Assembly (NCBI RefSeq): GCF_001746205.1
Contig: NZ_MDCO01000001.1
Span: forward strand, 381,896 to 445,895
Source: Brachyspira hampsonii
GTDB lineage: Bacteria; Spirochaetota; Brachyspiria; Brachyspirales; Brachyspiraceae
Reading direction: 5' to 3'
Length of the DNA stretch: 64,000 nucleotides
Part shown: positions 36,353 through 46,085 of the stretch, one piece after another
How positions within the stretch are numbered: the stretch's first letter is position 1
Layout of the letters: every line of letters starts with the position of its first letter
Position numbers and translations under genes: made by a program
The notes under the pieces: model-generated
Databases searched by the model: none
What the model saw: the letters and a program-made list of their open reading frames with translations, nothing else
What the model was told of the DNA's origin: nothing

Positions 36353-38440
36353 ATGAAAAAAATACCAGAAATTTTTGGTAGTATGGTTTTTAATGATAAT
36401 GTTATGAAAGATAAACTCCCTAAAGACATTTACAAAAAACTTATAAAAACCATAAAAAATGGAGAGCGTTTAAATTTAGAAGTTGCTAATGTAGTAGCTC
36501 ATGCTATGAAAGAATGGGCTATAGAAAAAGGGGCTACTCATTTTACTCATTGGTTTCAACCTATGACAGGTGTAACTGCAGAAAAACATACTAGCTTTAT
36601 AGCTCAAACAGATGACGGTGCAACTCGTATGGAGTTTACCGGTAAAGAATTAGTTCAAAGCGAGCCAGATGCTTCTAGTTTCCCTTCAGGAGGATTAAGA
36701 GCTACATTTGAAGCAAGAGGATATACAGCATGGGATCCTACTTCTTATGCTTTCATTAAAGATGATACTTTATGCATACCTAGTGCTTTTTGTTCATATA
36801 GCGGTGAATCTTTAGATAAAAAGACTCCCCTACTTCGTTCAATGCAGGTTATAGAAAAGGAAGCAAAAAGAATATTGAAACTTTTCGGACATAATAATGT
36901 TAATAGGGTATTTACAACTGTTGGTGCAGAACAGGAATATTTTTTAATAGACAGAGAACTATATTTAAAAAGACCTGATTTAAGATACTGTAAAAGAACC
37001 TTATTTGGTGCTTGTCCGCCTAAAGGTCAGGAATTAGAAGATCATTATTTCGGTGCTATTAAACCTAGAGTGCTTGCCTTCATGAAAGAACTTGATATTG
37101 AGCTTTGGAAACTAGGTATAGTTGCTAAAACAGAACATAATGAGGTAGCTCCAGGTCAGTATGAATTAGCTCCAGAGTTTACTATTACAAATATGGCGAC
37201 CGACCAAAACCAAATTACAATGGAGCTTATGAAGGTAATAGCTGAAAAACATAATTTAGCTTGTATACTTCATGAAAAACCTTTTTCAGGTGTAAATGGA
37301 AGCGGTAAGCACAATAATTGGTCTATAGCAACAGATACAGGTATGAATCTATTAGATCCTACAGATAATCCTGCCAAAAATAAACAGTTTTTGCTATTTT
37401 TAGTAGCTATAATTAAAGCTATTGATGAATATCAGGACTTACTTAGAGTTACAACTGCAAGTGCAAGCAATGATCACAGACTTGGTGCTTCTGAAGCTCC
37501 TCCTGCTATTATATCAATGTTTCTTGGTGATGAATTAACTGAAGTGATTGAATCTATGGAACATTCCAAAGATTATGAGGGAAAAGGAAAGGTTGAAATG
37601 GAAATGGGAGTTAATTCTTTAGCAAGACTCACTAAAGATTCTACTGATAGAAATAGAACTTCTCCTTTAGCATTTACAGGAAATAAATTTGAATTTAGAA
37701 TGGTAGGCTCAAGTCTTTCAGTATCAGGACCTAATATAATATTAAATACAATAGTTGCTGAAGCTTTATCGCAGTTTGCTGATATATTAGAAAAGTCTTC
37801 AAATTTTGAAAAAGATTTAGATGAACTTATAAGAGATACTATTAAAAAACATAAAAGAATAATTTATAATGGAAATAATTATTCTGATGAATGGGTAAAA
37901 GAAGCTGAAAAAAGAGGATTATTTAATCTGAAGACAACCCCAGAAGCATTGCCTCATTTTATATCTCAAAAAAATATAGATGTATTAACAAAACATAAAG
38001 TGCTAACAGAAGCTGAAATACATTCAAGATATGAAATAGGAATGGAAGAGTATGTTAAAGAAATTAATATAGAAGCTCTTACATTAATAGACATGGTTTA
38101 TAAGCATATACTTCCTTCTTCTATGGAGTACACCGGAGAGCTTGCGGATATTGCTGATAAGAAAAATAATTTAAAAGTAAACTTTGATGTTGAAAGTGAT
38201 TTAATTAATAAACTTAACAAACTTATTTCAGATTTATACAGTAAATTGGCAAAATTAGAAGAATACATTTCAGAAGGTAAAAAAATTACAGATGTTTCAA
38301 AATCTGCTAATTTTTCACGAGATAAAATATTTGCATGTTTAGAAGATATGAGAGTTACAATAGATGAATTAGAAAGAACAGTTTCTAAAAAATATTGGAA
38401 ACTTCCAACTTATGGGGATATGCTTTATAGTTTATCATAA
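36353..38440 (+). CDS. glnN: Glutamine synthetase type III
   Basis: 695 residues, the length of the type III (GlnN) family rather than the 470-residue GlnA. Diagnostic blocks include [16 protein letters not shown] at the N-terminus, [34 protein letters not shown] and [13 protein letters not shown]. It forms glutamine from glutamate, ammonia and ATP. It is monocistronic, with its own promoter and a strong hairpin terminator. Confidence 0.95.
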   Translation: MKKIPEIFGSMVFNDNVMKDKLPKDIYKKLIKTIKNGERLNLEVANVVAHAMKEWAIEKGATHFTHWFQPMTGVTAEKHTSFIAQTDDGATRMEFTGKELVQSEPDASSFPSGGLRATFEARGYTAWDPTSYAFIKDDTLCIPSAFCSYSGESLDKKTPLLRSMQVIEKEAKRILKLFGHNNVNRVFTTVGAEQEYFLIDRELYLKRPDLRYCKRTLFGACPPKGQELEDHYFGAIKPRVLAFMKELDIELWKLGIVAKTEHNEVAPGQYELAPEFTITNMATDQNQITMELMKVIAEKHNLACILHEKPFSGVNGSGKHNNWSIATDTGMNLLDPTDNPAKNKQFLLFLVAIIKAIDEYQDLLRVTTASASNDHRLGASEAPPAIISMFLGDELTEVIESMEHSKDYEGKGKVEMEMGVNSLARLTKDSTDRNRTSPLAFTGNKFEFRMVGSSLSVSGPNIILNTIVAEALSQFADILEKSSNFEKDLDELIRDTIKKHKRIIYNGNNYSDEWVKEAEKRGLFNLKTTPEALPHFISQKNIDVLTKHKVLTEAEIHSRYEIGMEEYVKEINIEALTLIDMVYKHILPSSMEYTGELADIADKKNNLKVNFDVESDLINKLNKLISDLYSKLAKLEEYISEGKKITDVSKSANFSRDKIFACLEDMRVTIDELERTVSKKYWKLPTYGDMLYSLS

Positions 38441-38457
38441 ATAGTAAGTTAAATAAT

Positions 38458-38498
38458 AAAAGCAGGTATAAATTATTTACCTGCTTTTTTATTTTTTA
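38458..38498 (+). terminator. Rho-independent terminator of glnN
   Basis: AAAAGCAGGTA (38458-38468) pairs with TACCTGCTTTT (38478-38488), an 11 bp perfect stem with a 9-base loop followed by a T-rich tail. The gene for the WYL regulator converges from the other side. Confidence 0.85.
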
Positions 38499-38512
38499 TA
38501 ATATAAATTTTT

Positions 38513-39532
38513 TTATTCACCTTGCATTACAGATAAAGCATTATTCAAATGTTCTATAAACTCTTTATTAAATTTTTCTGGTGATATTATCTTAAAAGAA
38601 CCTAGCCAAGGACTTAAAAATATTCTTAATTCTGTAAAAGATGAAAAATCAAAATTAACTATTATAGAACCATCTTTTAATGTATTTTTTATTTTTTGAT
38701 TGAATCCGTAATCTCTATTTTTAAAATAATGAGCAACATCAGAATTAAAACGAATAGTAGTTTTTGTTAATTCATTATCACTCCAATATATACTTCTTTT
38801 TTTCTCTATTAATTTTATCAATTTTTCTCTATTATTAATTCTGTTTTTATATTCTTTATAATACTCTTCTTTTTCTTTATTACTATTAAATTTTAATTTC
38901 TGCATTACTTCTATATTAGATATACTAGTTATAGAATAAGTTTTTATCTTTTTATATTTTTTATCATAAGCAACTAAATACCATATACCCTGAAAATAAT
39001 AAATAAGATATGCTATAGCTTTAACTTTATAATTAATATTACTGCTTTGAATATAATAATCAAAATTTATATCATTTAAATCTTTAACACATGAAAGTAA
39101 TTTTTCTATACTTTCACTATCGCCGGATATATTATTTATCTCATTATTTGAAATTACAATAACATCATAATAATCATCATCTATATTTTGAGGTAATAAT
39201 TTAGATATTGTTGAATGAGGTATAAAAGATAAATTTGAACTTACCTTTTTCATAAATACAGAAAATAGTATATCTATATTTTTTTTAAGATTATCATTAT
39301 CAAAATGAAAACCTCTTTTTAATTTCTTTAAATCTTCTTTTTTTAAAGTATATCTGTCATTTTCTAAAATCAGCTCTATTTGTAAATATAGCTGTATTTC
39401 TTCTATATCTCTTTGAAATGTTCTTAAAGAAATATTATTCTGATACATAAGTTTATTTTTATCTATTAACCCATCTAACATTAATGAAGTATATAATTCA
39501 AATAACCTTTCAAATTTCTTTTTATCTGACAT
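38513..39532 (-). CDS. HTH/WYL-domain transcriptional regulator
   Basis: 339 residues. The N-terminal winged helix region (KFERLFELYTSLMLDG then NNISLRTFQRDIEEIQLYL) matches the DeoR-like helix of YafY/WYL regulators. The central WYL-type domain (about 160-235) has YLIYYFQGIWYLVAYDKKYKKIKTY in place of the usual WYL motif. Such domains sense a ligand, often a nucleic acid or nucleotide. It is expressed separately; the target is not identifiable. Confidence 0.8.
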   Translation of the reverse strand: MSDKKKFERLFELYTSLMLDGLIDKNKLMYQNNISLRTFQRDIEEIQLYLQIELILENDRYTLKKEDLKKLKRGFHFDNDNLKKNIDILFSVFMKKVSSNLSFIPHSTISKLLPQNIDDDYYDVIVISNNEINNISGDSESIEKLLSCVKDLNDINFDYYIQSSNINYKVKAIAYLIYYFQGIWYLVAYDKKYKKIKTYSITSISNIEVMQKLKFNSNKEKEEYYKEYKNRINNREKLIKLIEKKRSIYWSDNELTKTTIRFNSDVAHYFKNRDYGFNQKIKNTLKDGSIIVNFDFSSFTELRIFLSPWLGSFKIISPEKFNKEFIEHLNNALSVMQGE

Positions 39533-39547
39533 ATATAATATCCTTTT

Positions 39548-40675
39548 TTAAAATACACTATGTACAAATTCTTTAACGGCATTGCCATTAATATTAAACT
39601 GCTCATTATTTACAGTAAAATATCCGTCCAATACTCCTTTAGTAGTTTCCATATCTATCTTATTGAAACCTCCAAAAGAATCGTATAAATAATTTCCTGT
39701 AACTGTAAATACAAAACTGAATCCTTCTTCTTTAGAATAATAATCTATAACATCTTTATATTCATGCGATTCAAAATTTTTATATACATACCATTTTTTA
39801 TTAAATAGAAATTTAATAATTTTTGAATTTTGCGATTCAGGTTTAGAATCATAAATAAATACAGGAATAGGTTCTGTATTATAAGAAGTATAAACTAAAG
39901 CAGCCGTAATATTATGAGTATATCTTGAAGGATTTCTCCCAACTGTATTAATAGCTATAACTGAACTCGTATCCGTTATAGCATTTTCACTTCCCGGAAC
40001 AACTAAATATCCGCTAGGAATACCATAATAAAATGCTGTATATAATGCTCTATTATATTTCCAATTTACCATAGAAGCTGTAAAATTAGTAAATTTAAAT
40101 GAATATTCAGCATTAATCAAATTGCTTATAAAAGATTTTACATTTATCTTAGTATTATAAAAACTTGGAATTTCAATATTGAATTCACCAACATTTTTTT
40201 TAAATTGAGCTCTCACAAAATTATCATAAAAATCTAAAAAATCTTTTTCCTTTTCTTTTATAATAAAAGACTGAGAATCTCCATCGAGTATATTAAAAGC
40301 ATAATAAGAAAAATATCTCTTTAATCCATATTTATAAAGTTTCCAAAATATTATATGATTATCATGAAATAAATATAAATATAAATTTTCTACCATATCC
40401 TCATTTATATGTATAGATTTTGGAATACTAGTAAAATCTCCTGTATAATATATACCATTGTTATTAGTAATAGAGACTGTATTAGCATCAAGTAAAGGAG
40501 TGTCATTTCTCATATATGATTTTGAAGGAACTATCCTATAATTAATATGCACAAAAATAATTATAGATAATAAAATGAATATAAGAGCTGCTATAATAAA
40601 AATATATTTTTTTATATAGCTTGAAGAATATTCATAATAATTATCGTTTGCTATAAGCCTCTTTTTTATACGCAT
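39548..40675 (-). CDS. Membrane-anchored protein of unknown function
   Basis: 375 residues. A basic N-terminus is followed by one membrane helix (about 24-45) and a large extracytoplasmic domain rich in Tyr and Asn. No motif of a known enzyme is visible. The start codon lies inside the last codons of the upstream DUF1385 gene (10 bp overlap), so the two are translated together. It is expected to be anchored in the inner membrane facing the periplasm. Confidence 0.65.
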   Translation of the reverse strand: MRIKKRLIANDNYYEYSSSYIKKYIFIIAALIFILLSIIIFVHINYRIVPSKSYMRNDTPLLDANTVSITNNNGIYYTGDFTSIPKSIHINEDMVENLYLYLFHDNHIIFWKLYKYGLKRYFSYYAFNILDGDSQSFIIKEKEKDFLDFYDNFVRAQFKKNVGEFNIEIPSFYNTKINVKSFISNLINAEYSFKFTNFTASMVNWKYNRALYTAFYYGIPSGYLVVPGSENAITDTSSVIAINTVGRNPSRYTHNITAALVYTSYNTEPIPVFIYDSKPESQNSKIIKFLFNKKWYVYKNFESHEYKDVIDYYSKEEGFSFVFTVTGNYLYDSFGGFNKIDMETTKGVLDGYFTVNNEQFNINGNAVKEFVHSVF

Positions 40676-41730
40676 AATCTTTCTTCTGCTATATTATCAT
40701 TATTTTCCAAGACTTTTTTCATATCAGCCTGCACTTCTTCTTCAGTTCTTTTTTCGATTGATGTATCTAAAAGTTTAGATAAGGCAAATAATGCTACTTC
40801 TATTTCATCATCTTGAGGTCTTCTAGTAGTTATTTTTTGAAGAGCTAACCCCGGAAGTATAGCAAGTCTCATTAGAGGAAAATTATAAAATTTAAATCCT
40901 AATTTTAGTATTTCATAAGATATACCAGAAACTATAGGAAGCAAAATTATATTGATAGCAAGCACAGTTAAATTTCCAATTATTTTAGGCGGAGTATACG
41001 AAGCATATATATATGTATATACAAAATAGCTTGTAAACATATAAAGCAGAATTGAAACTGTTAATACTAAAAACATAAAAGTAGTACCGCATCTAGGGTG
41101 TATAGTAGTATAATCTCTAATATTCCCTGAATCAGGATCTAGTCCATGCTCATAAGCATTAACAACCATATGTTCTGCACCATGATATTCAAATACCCTT
41201 TTTATATCTTTAAAAAATGATATTACAAGAAGATATAAAACAAATATAGACAATTTTATGCATCCTCTCACTAGATTAAATACAATAAAATTGCTTTTTT
41301 CATCTATTCCTATAAGTGTAGTTATAAAATAAGGTAAGGCAATAAAAAGCCCAACTGCAAATGCCAAAGATACTAACATACTCAAAGTCATAGCTATACT
41401 TTCACTTTTTTCCGATTTAGGCTTATTATCTTTTTTATTATTTTCTTCTTCAATACCTGCAGTATTTGCAGAAAATACCAAAGTTTTATATCCTAATTTC
41501 ATCATATCAATAAAATTGACAACACCTCTAATGAAAGGCAATTTACTTAATTTGTTTTTATTTTCAGTAATAGCAGCTTTAATAAAGTCTATTTGTTTAT
41601 CGGGCTTTCTAACCGCAACTACATAATGGCTTTTGTTTCTAAGCATTATACCTTCTATAACCGCCTGCCCGCCTACTCCTTCCTTAATTCTATTTTCATC
41701 TAATTTTTTATTCAAAATATGTATCCTCAT
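40666..41730 (-). CDS. DUF1385-family membrane protein
   Basis: 354 residues beginning near GVGGQAVIEGIMLRN, the DUF1385 (YqhQ-like) signature. The central EYHGAEHMVVNAYEHGL segment and TIHPRCGTTFMF are the conserved core and are flanked by four or five membrane helices. In Firmicutes it is sometimes found near ribosomal release-factor genes, not here. Biochemical role unknown. Confidence 0.85.
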   Translation of the reverse strand: MRIHILNKKLDENRIKEGVGGQAVIEGIMLRNKSHYVVAVRKPDKQIDFIKAAITENKNKLSKLPFIRGVVNFIDMMKLGYKTLVFSANTAGIEEENNKKDNKPKSEKSESIAMTLSMLVSLAFAVGLFIALPYFITTLIGIDEKSNFIVFNLVRGCIKLSIFVLYLLVISFFKDIKRVFEYHGAEHMVVNAYEHGLDPDSGNIRDYTTIHPRCGTTFMFLVLTVSILLYMFTSYFVYTYIYASYTPPKIIGNLTVLAINIILLPIVSGISYEILKLGFKFYNFPLMRLAILPGLALQKITTRRPQDDEIEVALFALSKLLDTSIEKRTEEEVQADMKKVLENNDNIAEERLCV

Positions 41731-41797
41731 TTATTTTTAATATTAAAGTAAAGTATATAATATACTAAATGCAATATTCTTTCAAGTATAAAAAAAC

Positions 41798-41825
41798 TTG
41801 AATTTATAAAAATAATTTATATATT
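41798..41825 (+). promoter_or_regulatory. Promoter touching the lipoprotein start codon
   Basis: TTGAAT at 41798-41803, a 16 bp spacer and TATATT at 41820-41825. With the ATG at 41833, transcription would start at or within a base or two of the codon. The inverted repeat TTCAAGT/ACTTGAA (41781-41802) overlaps the -35 box and could be an operator. Confidence 0.4.
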
Positions 41826-41832
41826 ATACAGT

Positions 41833-42240
41833 ATGAAATATATATTAATTGTTTTATCTATATTAATTTTTATATCATGTAAAAGTACAAATACTCAAAT
41901 GGCCGCTATACCAGAAGAAATACATAATAAGGATACAACTTCTTTACCTAAAGCCATTACATTAAGGGATAGAGCTGGATATTATAAGAGCAAAAGTCCG
42001 TATTTTACTTTTAATATTGACTTAAAAGAGAATGGTTATGCTAATGTTGTATTAAAGGGCTGGATGGTTTATAGGGGGCTTGTAAAAGTTGGTGATCCTA
42101 ATTCTGAAGCTAAAAAATTTAGATTAGATATAGATAATATAACTTATGTAATACTAGAGTTTAAAGATTTAGATAATGCCAGAGCTTCTGTGATATTAAA
42201 AGGAGTTGTACAGCAGTCTCTTGATATGACTAAAATATAA
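41833..42240 (+). CDS. Small lipoprotein
   Basis: 135 residues with a lipoprotein signal: MKYILIVLSILIFISCK, lipobox-like FISC with Cys16, so probably diacylglyceryl-anchored in the envelope. The mature part is mostly beta-strand (YFTFNIDLKENGYANVVLKG, ASVILKGVVQQS). Family not recognised. No RBS is visible upstream of the ATG. Confidence 0.7.
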   Translation: MKYILIVLSILIFISCKSTNTQMAAIPEEIHNKDTTSLPKAITLRDRAGYYKSKSPYFTFNIDLKENGYANVVLKGWMVYRGLVKVGDPNSEAKKFRLDIDNITYVILEFKDLDNARASVILKGVVQQSLDMTKI

Positions 42241-42268
42241 TATTTCATACTTTTTTCATAAAATAAAT

Positions 42269-42296
42269 TTGACAAACTAATAATTTTAACTATATT
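42269..42296 (+). promoter_or_regulatory. Promoter in front of the heptamer tract
   Basis: A perfect TTGACA at 42269-42274, a 16 bp spacer and TATATT at 42291-42296. Transcription would begin near 42303, followed by AGGA (42306-42309) and ATG 42319. It may also drive the MFS/isomerase operon downstream. Confidence 0.6.
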
Positions 42297-42318
42297 AAAT
42301 AATATAGGATTATTATTT

Positions 42319-42573
42319 ATGTTCAACAGTCAACAGTCAACAGTCAACAGTCAACAGTCAACAGTCAACAGTCAACAGTCAACAGTCAACAGTCAACAGT
42401 CAACAGTCAACAGTCAACAGTCAACAGATTTTTTATATAAATTAAATAAAAACTTAAATTATAGTGTATTTTATTGTATACATTTCTATTATAAGTATTT
42501 TTGTATAAAAAATAAACTTTCTATTAATCATACAAAATCAAATATTATTTCAGATAAATCCAATTTATCATAA
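42319..42573 (+). CDS. Repeat-containing ORF that could switch by copy number (doubtful coding)
   Basis: 84 residues opened by an ATG with AGGA 9 bases upstream. Codons 3-37 are the heptanucleotide tract, read as a 7-residue unit such as NSQQSTV. The remaining 48 residues have no recognisable similarity. Because the unit is 7 bp, a change of one copy shifts the frame after the tract. It could be a leader ORF or a non-coding spacer whose length varies. Confidence 0.3.
   Translation: MFNSQQSTVNSQQSTVNSQQSTVNSQQSTVNSQQSTDFLYKLNKNLNYSVFYCIHFYYKYFCIKNKLSINHTKSNIISDKSNLS
42324..42427 (+). repeat. Heptanucleotide tandem repeat (CAACAGT), 14 copies plus a partial
   Basis: CAACAGT is repeated exactly 14 times from 42324 to 42421 and followed by a six-base partial CAACAG. 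The copies are perfect, which is typical of tracts still changing in number by slippage. Confidence 0.97.
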
Positions 42574-42595
42574 TAAATAAAAATAAGGAGTACTT

Positions 42596-43885
42596 ATGTC
42601 AAAAGAAGAAAAAGCTGTAAAAAATAGTTTTAAGAAATGGTTCACATTCTGTGTTCTGGTATTTGGAGGCGGAACTGTATTTAAATTGTCATCTTTAAAA
42701 GATGCATTTTATGTACCTATGCAGGAATTTATGAATTTAACTCATACACAAATAGGATTTGCTTTATCTGTTTACGGACTTGTACAAACCATAGGTAATT
42801 TCTTTTCTATTTACATATCTGATAGATTTTCTAAAAGAATATTAATACCTGTTGGACTTATTGGTGTTGGTTTAGTAGGATTATATATGTCTACATTTCC
42901 GCCATATTACGGTATATTGATTTCTTGGGGATTATTATCATTATTTGGTGAAGTTATATATTGGCCTGTATTATTGAAATCTGTAAGATTATTAGGTGAT
43001 AGTAATGAACAAGGGAGATTATTTAGTTTCTTAGAAGCTGGAAGAGGTATTGTGGATGTAGTTATCGCTTATAGTGCTTTAGGTGTGTTTACATTATTAG
43101 GCTCTGGTTCTGCAGGATTGAGAGGCGGTATAATATTCTTCTCTGCTGCTGTTATAGTAGCTGGAATATTATCATACATATTATTAGAAGATGATGTTGT
43201 AAAATTAGAAGATGAAAGCGGAAATAAAGTTTCAAGAGATAAGGTAGCTATACAGGGTGTTATAAAAGCAATAAAAAGTTTAGAAATCTGGGTAGTTTCA
43301 TTAACAATATTTAGCGTATATTCTGTATATTGCGGTTTAACTTATTTTATACCATTTCTAAAAGATATATACAGTATACCTGTGGCTTTAGTTGGGGCTT
43401 ATGGTGTAATAAATCAATATGGATTAAAAATTGTAGGAGGTCCTATAGGTGGTGTATTATCAGATAAAGTGTTCCACTCGCCTACTAAATATTTAAGATT
43501 TGCATTTTTCTTATCTGCTATTGCAATAATAGGATTTACATTTATTCCGCATGGACAATTCAATCCTTATATAGGTATGGTTCTTACATTAAGTTATGGT
43601 GCTATAATATTTTCTATGAGAGCAGTATTTTTTGCTCCTATTGATGAAGTAAAAGTACCTAGAGAAATATCAGGTGCTGCTATGTCTATAGCTTGTATAT
43701 TTGGATATTCACCTCAAATGTTTGCTTTTGCATTATATGGAAATATATTAGATAATAATCCCGGATTTGCAGGATATAGAATAGTATTTTTTATAATGGC
43801 AGGTTTTTCAGTACTTGGTATATTAATATCTAGTTTACTTTTATCAATGATTAAAAGAAGAGAAAAATTAGGAGTTCAAGAATGA
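42596..43885 (+). CDS. Major facilitator superfamily transporter
   Basis: 429 residues with 12 predicted membrane helices. Loop 2-3 carries YISDRFSKRILIPVG, a variant of the MFS G-x3-DR-x-GRR motif, repeated in the second half as GGVLSDKVFHSPTKYLR. The substrate is probably a sugar or sugar acid, judging from the coupled downstream isomerase; this is inference. RBS AAGGAG is close upstream. Its stop codon overlaps the next ATG (ATGA). Confidence 0.85.
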   Translation: MSKEEKAVKNSFKKWFTFCVLVFGGGTVFKLSSLKDAFYVPMQEFMNLTHTQIGFALSVYGLVQTIGNFFSIYISDRFSKRILIPVGLIGVGLVGLYMSTFPPYYGILISWGLLSLFGEVIYWPVLLKSVRLLGDSNEQGRLFSFLEAGRGIVDVVIAYSALGVFTLLGSGSAGLRGGIIFFSAAVIVAGILSYILLEDDVVKLEDESGNKVSRDKVAIQGVIKAIKSLEIWVVSLTIFSVYSVYCGLTYFIPFLKDIYSIPVALVGAYGVINQYGLKIVGGPIGGVLSDKVFHSPTKYLRFAFFLSAIAIIGFTFIPHGQFNPYIGMVLTLSYGAIIFSMRAVFFAPIDEVKVPREISGAAMSIACIFGYSPQMFAFALYGNILDNNPGFAGYRIVFFIMAGFSVLGILISSLLLSMIKRREKLGVQE

Positions 43886-44916
43886 AATTAGGTTTAGAAA
43901 CAGAAAGTTATCATTTATTCTTTCAAAATAAAAGAATGAATATATTTGATTTTATTAATAAAACAAGTGAGCTTGGTTTAGACGGTGTTCAAATTAATAT
44001 AATAAAAGACTATAATTTAGATCCTAATTGGGGAACTTTAGAAACAGATGAAATTAATCATTTGAAAAAAGTTAGAGCATTATGTGATAAATTAGGATTA
44101 TATATAGAAGTAGATACAAAAGGAATAGAGTTTGAGCATTTGGAAAAAGTTCTGAAAGTAGCTCATATATTAGATGCAGAAGTTGTAAGAACATATATTC
44201 CAACGAAGGATCCTGTAATATCTGAAGAATCTGGGGCAGGCGGCAAATATGATCCGGCCAAGGTTAGACAATATTTTGATACTTCAATATACGAAGAAGC
44301 AATACCTAAATTAGAAAAAATTATACCTATTTTAAAAAAATATAGGATCAAAATAGCTTTAGAAAATCATGAATATGAAACTTCTAAAGAATTAGTTTGG
44401 GTTGTTGAAAAATTATCAAGTCCTTGGATAGGTTTATTATTTGATTTTGGAAATTCTATGATGGCTTGGGAAGATCCGATAGAAGCTGCTAATAATATGG
44501 CTCCATATACATTCTCAACACATGCTAAAGATCATATTATAATAGAAGATCCTGAAGATGTTTATAAATATGTTGTATGCGGAATACCTATAGGTGAAGG
44601 TAATTTAGATATAAAAAAAATATATGATATTTTATATAATAAATCTCCTCTAAAAAGAATTAATATAGAATCATGCCACCCATATTGTGCACAGTTTAAA
44701 AGAGCTCCAGGTGTAGGTGGAGTAGATAAAGTAGGAGAAAATGCATTTAAAATACATCCTCAGCCTTATCCATACAATGAAATAAAGCCTTTAGAATACT
44801 ATTATCCTCAAGAAATTTCTAATGAATATTTGGAAAAACTTCTTAAGGATCAAGATGAAGGCTTAAAAAGATCTGTAAAATATCTTAAAGATATAAGAGA
44901 TTCATATTTAAATTAA
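43882..44916 (+). CDS. Sugar-phosphate isomerase/epimerase family (xylose isomerase-like TIM barrel)
   Basis: 344 residues with the AP-endonuclease-2/xylose-isomerase-like barrel pattern: LGLETESYHLFF start, IALENHEYETSKEL (Glu metal ligand), WIGLLFDFGNSMMAW, FSTHAKDHII and GEGNLDI (His and Glu ligands), NIESCHPYC. Such enzymes interconvert sugars or inositol derivatives with a divalent metal. It overlaps the MFS gene by 4 bp, so the two work on the same compound. Confidence 0.85.
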   Translation: MKLGLETESYHLFFQNKRMNIFDFINKTSELGLDGVQINIIKDYNLDPNWGTLETDEINHLKKVRALCDKLGLYIEVDTKGIEFEHLEKVLKVAHILDAEVVRTYIPTKDPVISEESGAGGKYDPAKVRQYFDTSIYEEAIPKLEKIIPILKKYRIKIALENHEYETSKELVWVVEKLSSPWIGLLFDFGNSMMAWEDPIEAANNMAPYTFSTHAKDHIIIEDPEDVYKYVVCGIPIGEGNLDIKKIYDILYNKSPLKRINIESCHPYCAQFKRAPGVGGVDKVGENAFKIHPQPYPYNEIKPLEYYYPQEISNEYLEKLLKDQDEGLKRSVKYLKDIRDSYLN

Positions 44917-44938
44917 TACTGTATTTCTAATTAAGATA

Positions 44939-44973
44939 AAAGGAGATGCTATCATAGTATCTCCTTATTTTTT
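44939..44973. terminator. Hairpin terminator between the isomerase gene and gpsA
   Basis: AAGGAGATGCTA (44940-44951) and TAGTATCTCCTT (44955-44966) form a 12 bp stem with one G-U pair and a 3-base loop, followed by ATTTTTT. It serves the plus-strand operon, and may also serve gpsA on the minus strand where the tail is weaker. Confidence 0.8.
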
Positions 44974-44985
44974 ATAATATACTAA

Positions 44986-45987
44986 TTAAAAGAATCCTTC
45001 GCTCTTAGCTTCTTTACTCATAAGTTCTGTTACTGTATTTTTTATATTAGCATTATTGAATAGTATATTATATATTGCTTCTGTTATGGGCATGTAAATA
45101 CTATTTTTTTTAGCATATTCATAAGCTGCAGTAGTAGCATATACTCCTTCAGCAACCTGCCCATGACTTTCAGCTGTTACCTCTTGATATTTTTTACCTT
45201 TAGCAAGTTCTCTTCCTAATCTATTGTTTCTGCTAAGTCCGCTGGAACAAGTAACTATTAAATCTCCTATTCCAGAAAGTCCATACATAGTATCTATTCT
45301 AGCACCTTTACTCAAAGCAAATCTTACTATTTCATGCAGTCCTCTTGTTATAAGAGCAGCCTTTGTATTATCTCCAAGATGAAGTCCGTCTACTATACCG
45401 CCTGCAATAGCTATAATATTTTTTAAAGCCCCACCTATTTCAACACCTTTCTGGTCTGTAGAATTATATATTCTAAACTTTGGAGGAACTGTTAAAGTAT
45501 CTCTTACATATTCAGAAACGCCTTTTTCACCTCCCACAACTACTGCAGTAGGCACTCCCTTAGCAGCTTCTTCAGCATGAGATGGTCCTGAAAGTGTAAG
45601 TATTGATAAATCGCCTGATATTATGCTTCTAGCTACTTCGCTCATAGTTTTACCTGTTTTTCTATCAAGTCCCTTAGTTGCAGATACCAATATTTGCTCA
45701 TTGCTTATATAAGGCTCTATATTTGTACAAGCTTCAGCAAAAGCAAATGAAGGAGTTACTATTATCACTATCTCACTATCATTCACTGCCTCTCCTACAT
45801 CTGTTGTAAATTTGATGCTTCTATTTAATTCTATATTCTCCAAATAATTATCATTTCTATATGAAGTGCTTAATAATTTGTAACTGCTTTCACTATGAAC
45901 CCATACTTTAATATTATGTTTTTCAGAGAAAATATTTGCAAGAGCAAGTCCCCAACCTCCTGCCCCTATAATACCTATATTTGCCAT
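44986..45987 (-). CDS. gpsA: Glycerol-3-phosphate dehydrogenase [NAD(P)+]
   Basis: 333 residues beginning MANIGIIGAGGWGLALA with the G-x-G-x2-G nucleotide-binding loop, then SATKGLDRKTG, LSGPSHAEEAAKG and the catalytic Lys in ALKNIIAIAGG. It makes sn-glycerol-3-phosphate for phospholipid synthesis. Monocistronic. Confidence 0.95.
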   Translation of the reverse strand: MANIGIIGAGGWGLALANIFSEKHNIKVWVHSESSYKLLSTSYRNDNYLENIELNRSIKFTTDVGEAVNDSEIVIIVTPSFAFAEACTNIEPYISNEQILVSATKGLDRKTGKTMSEVARSIISGDLSILTLSGPSHAEEAAKGVPTAVVVGGEKGVSEYVRDTLTVPPKFRIYNSTDQKGVEIGGALKNIIAIAGGIVDGLHLGDNTKAALITRGLHEIVRFALSKGARIDTMYGLSGIGDLIVTCSSGLSRNNRLGRELAKGKKYQEVTAESHGQVAEGVYATTAAYEYAKKNSIYMPITEAIYNILFNNANIKNTVTELMSKEAKSEGFF

Positions 45988-46085
45988 AATCTGCCCTACT
46001 TCATTTTATAATATAGTATATATTAGTATACATAAAAAATAATTATTATCAATATAAAAATTAAAAATATTATGTAAACTATATT

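Noticed and set aside
42324-42427. CRISPR or satellite reading of the heptamer tract
   Set aside because: The 7 bp perfect tandem unit without spacers is a simple sequence repeat.
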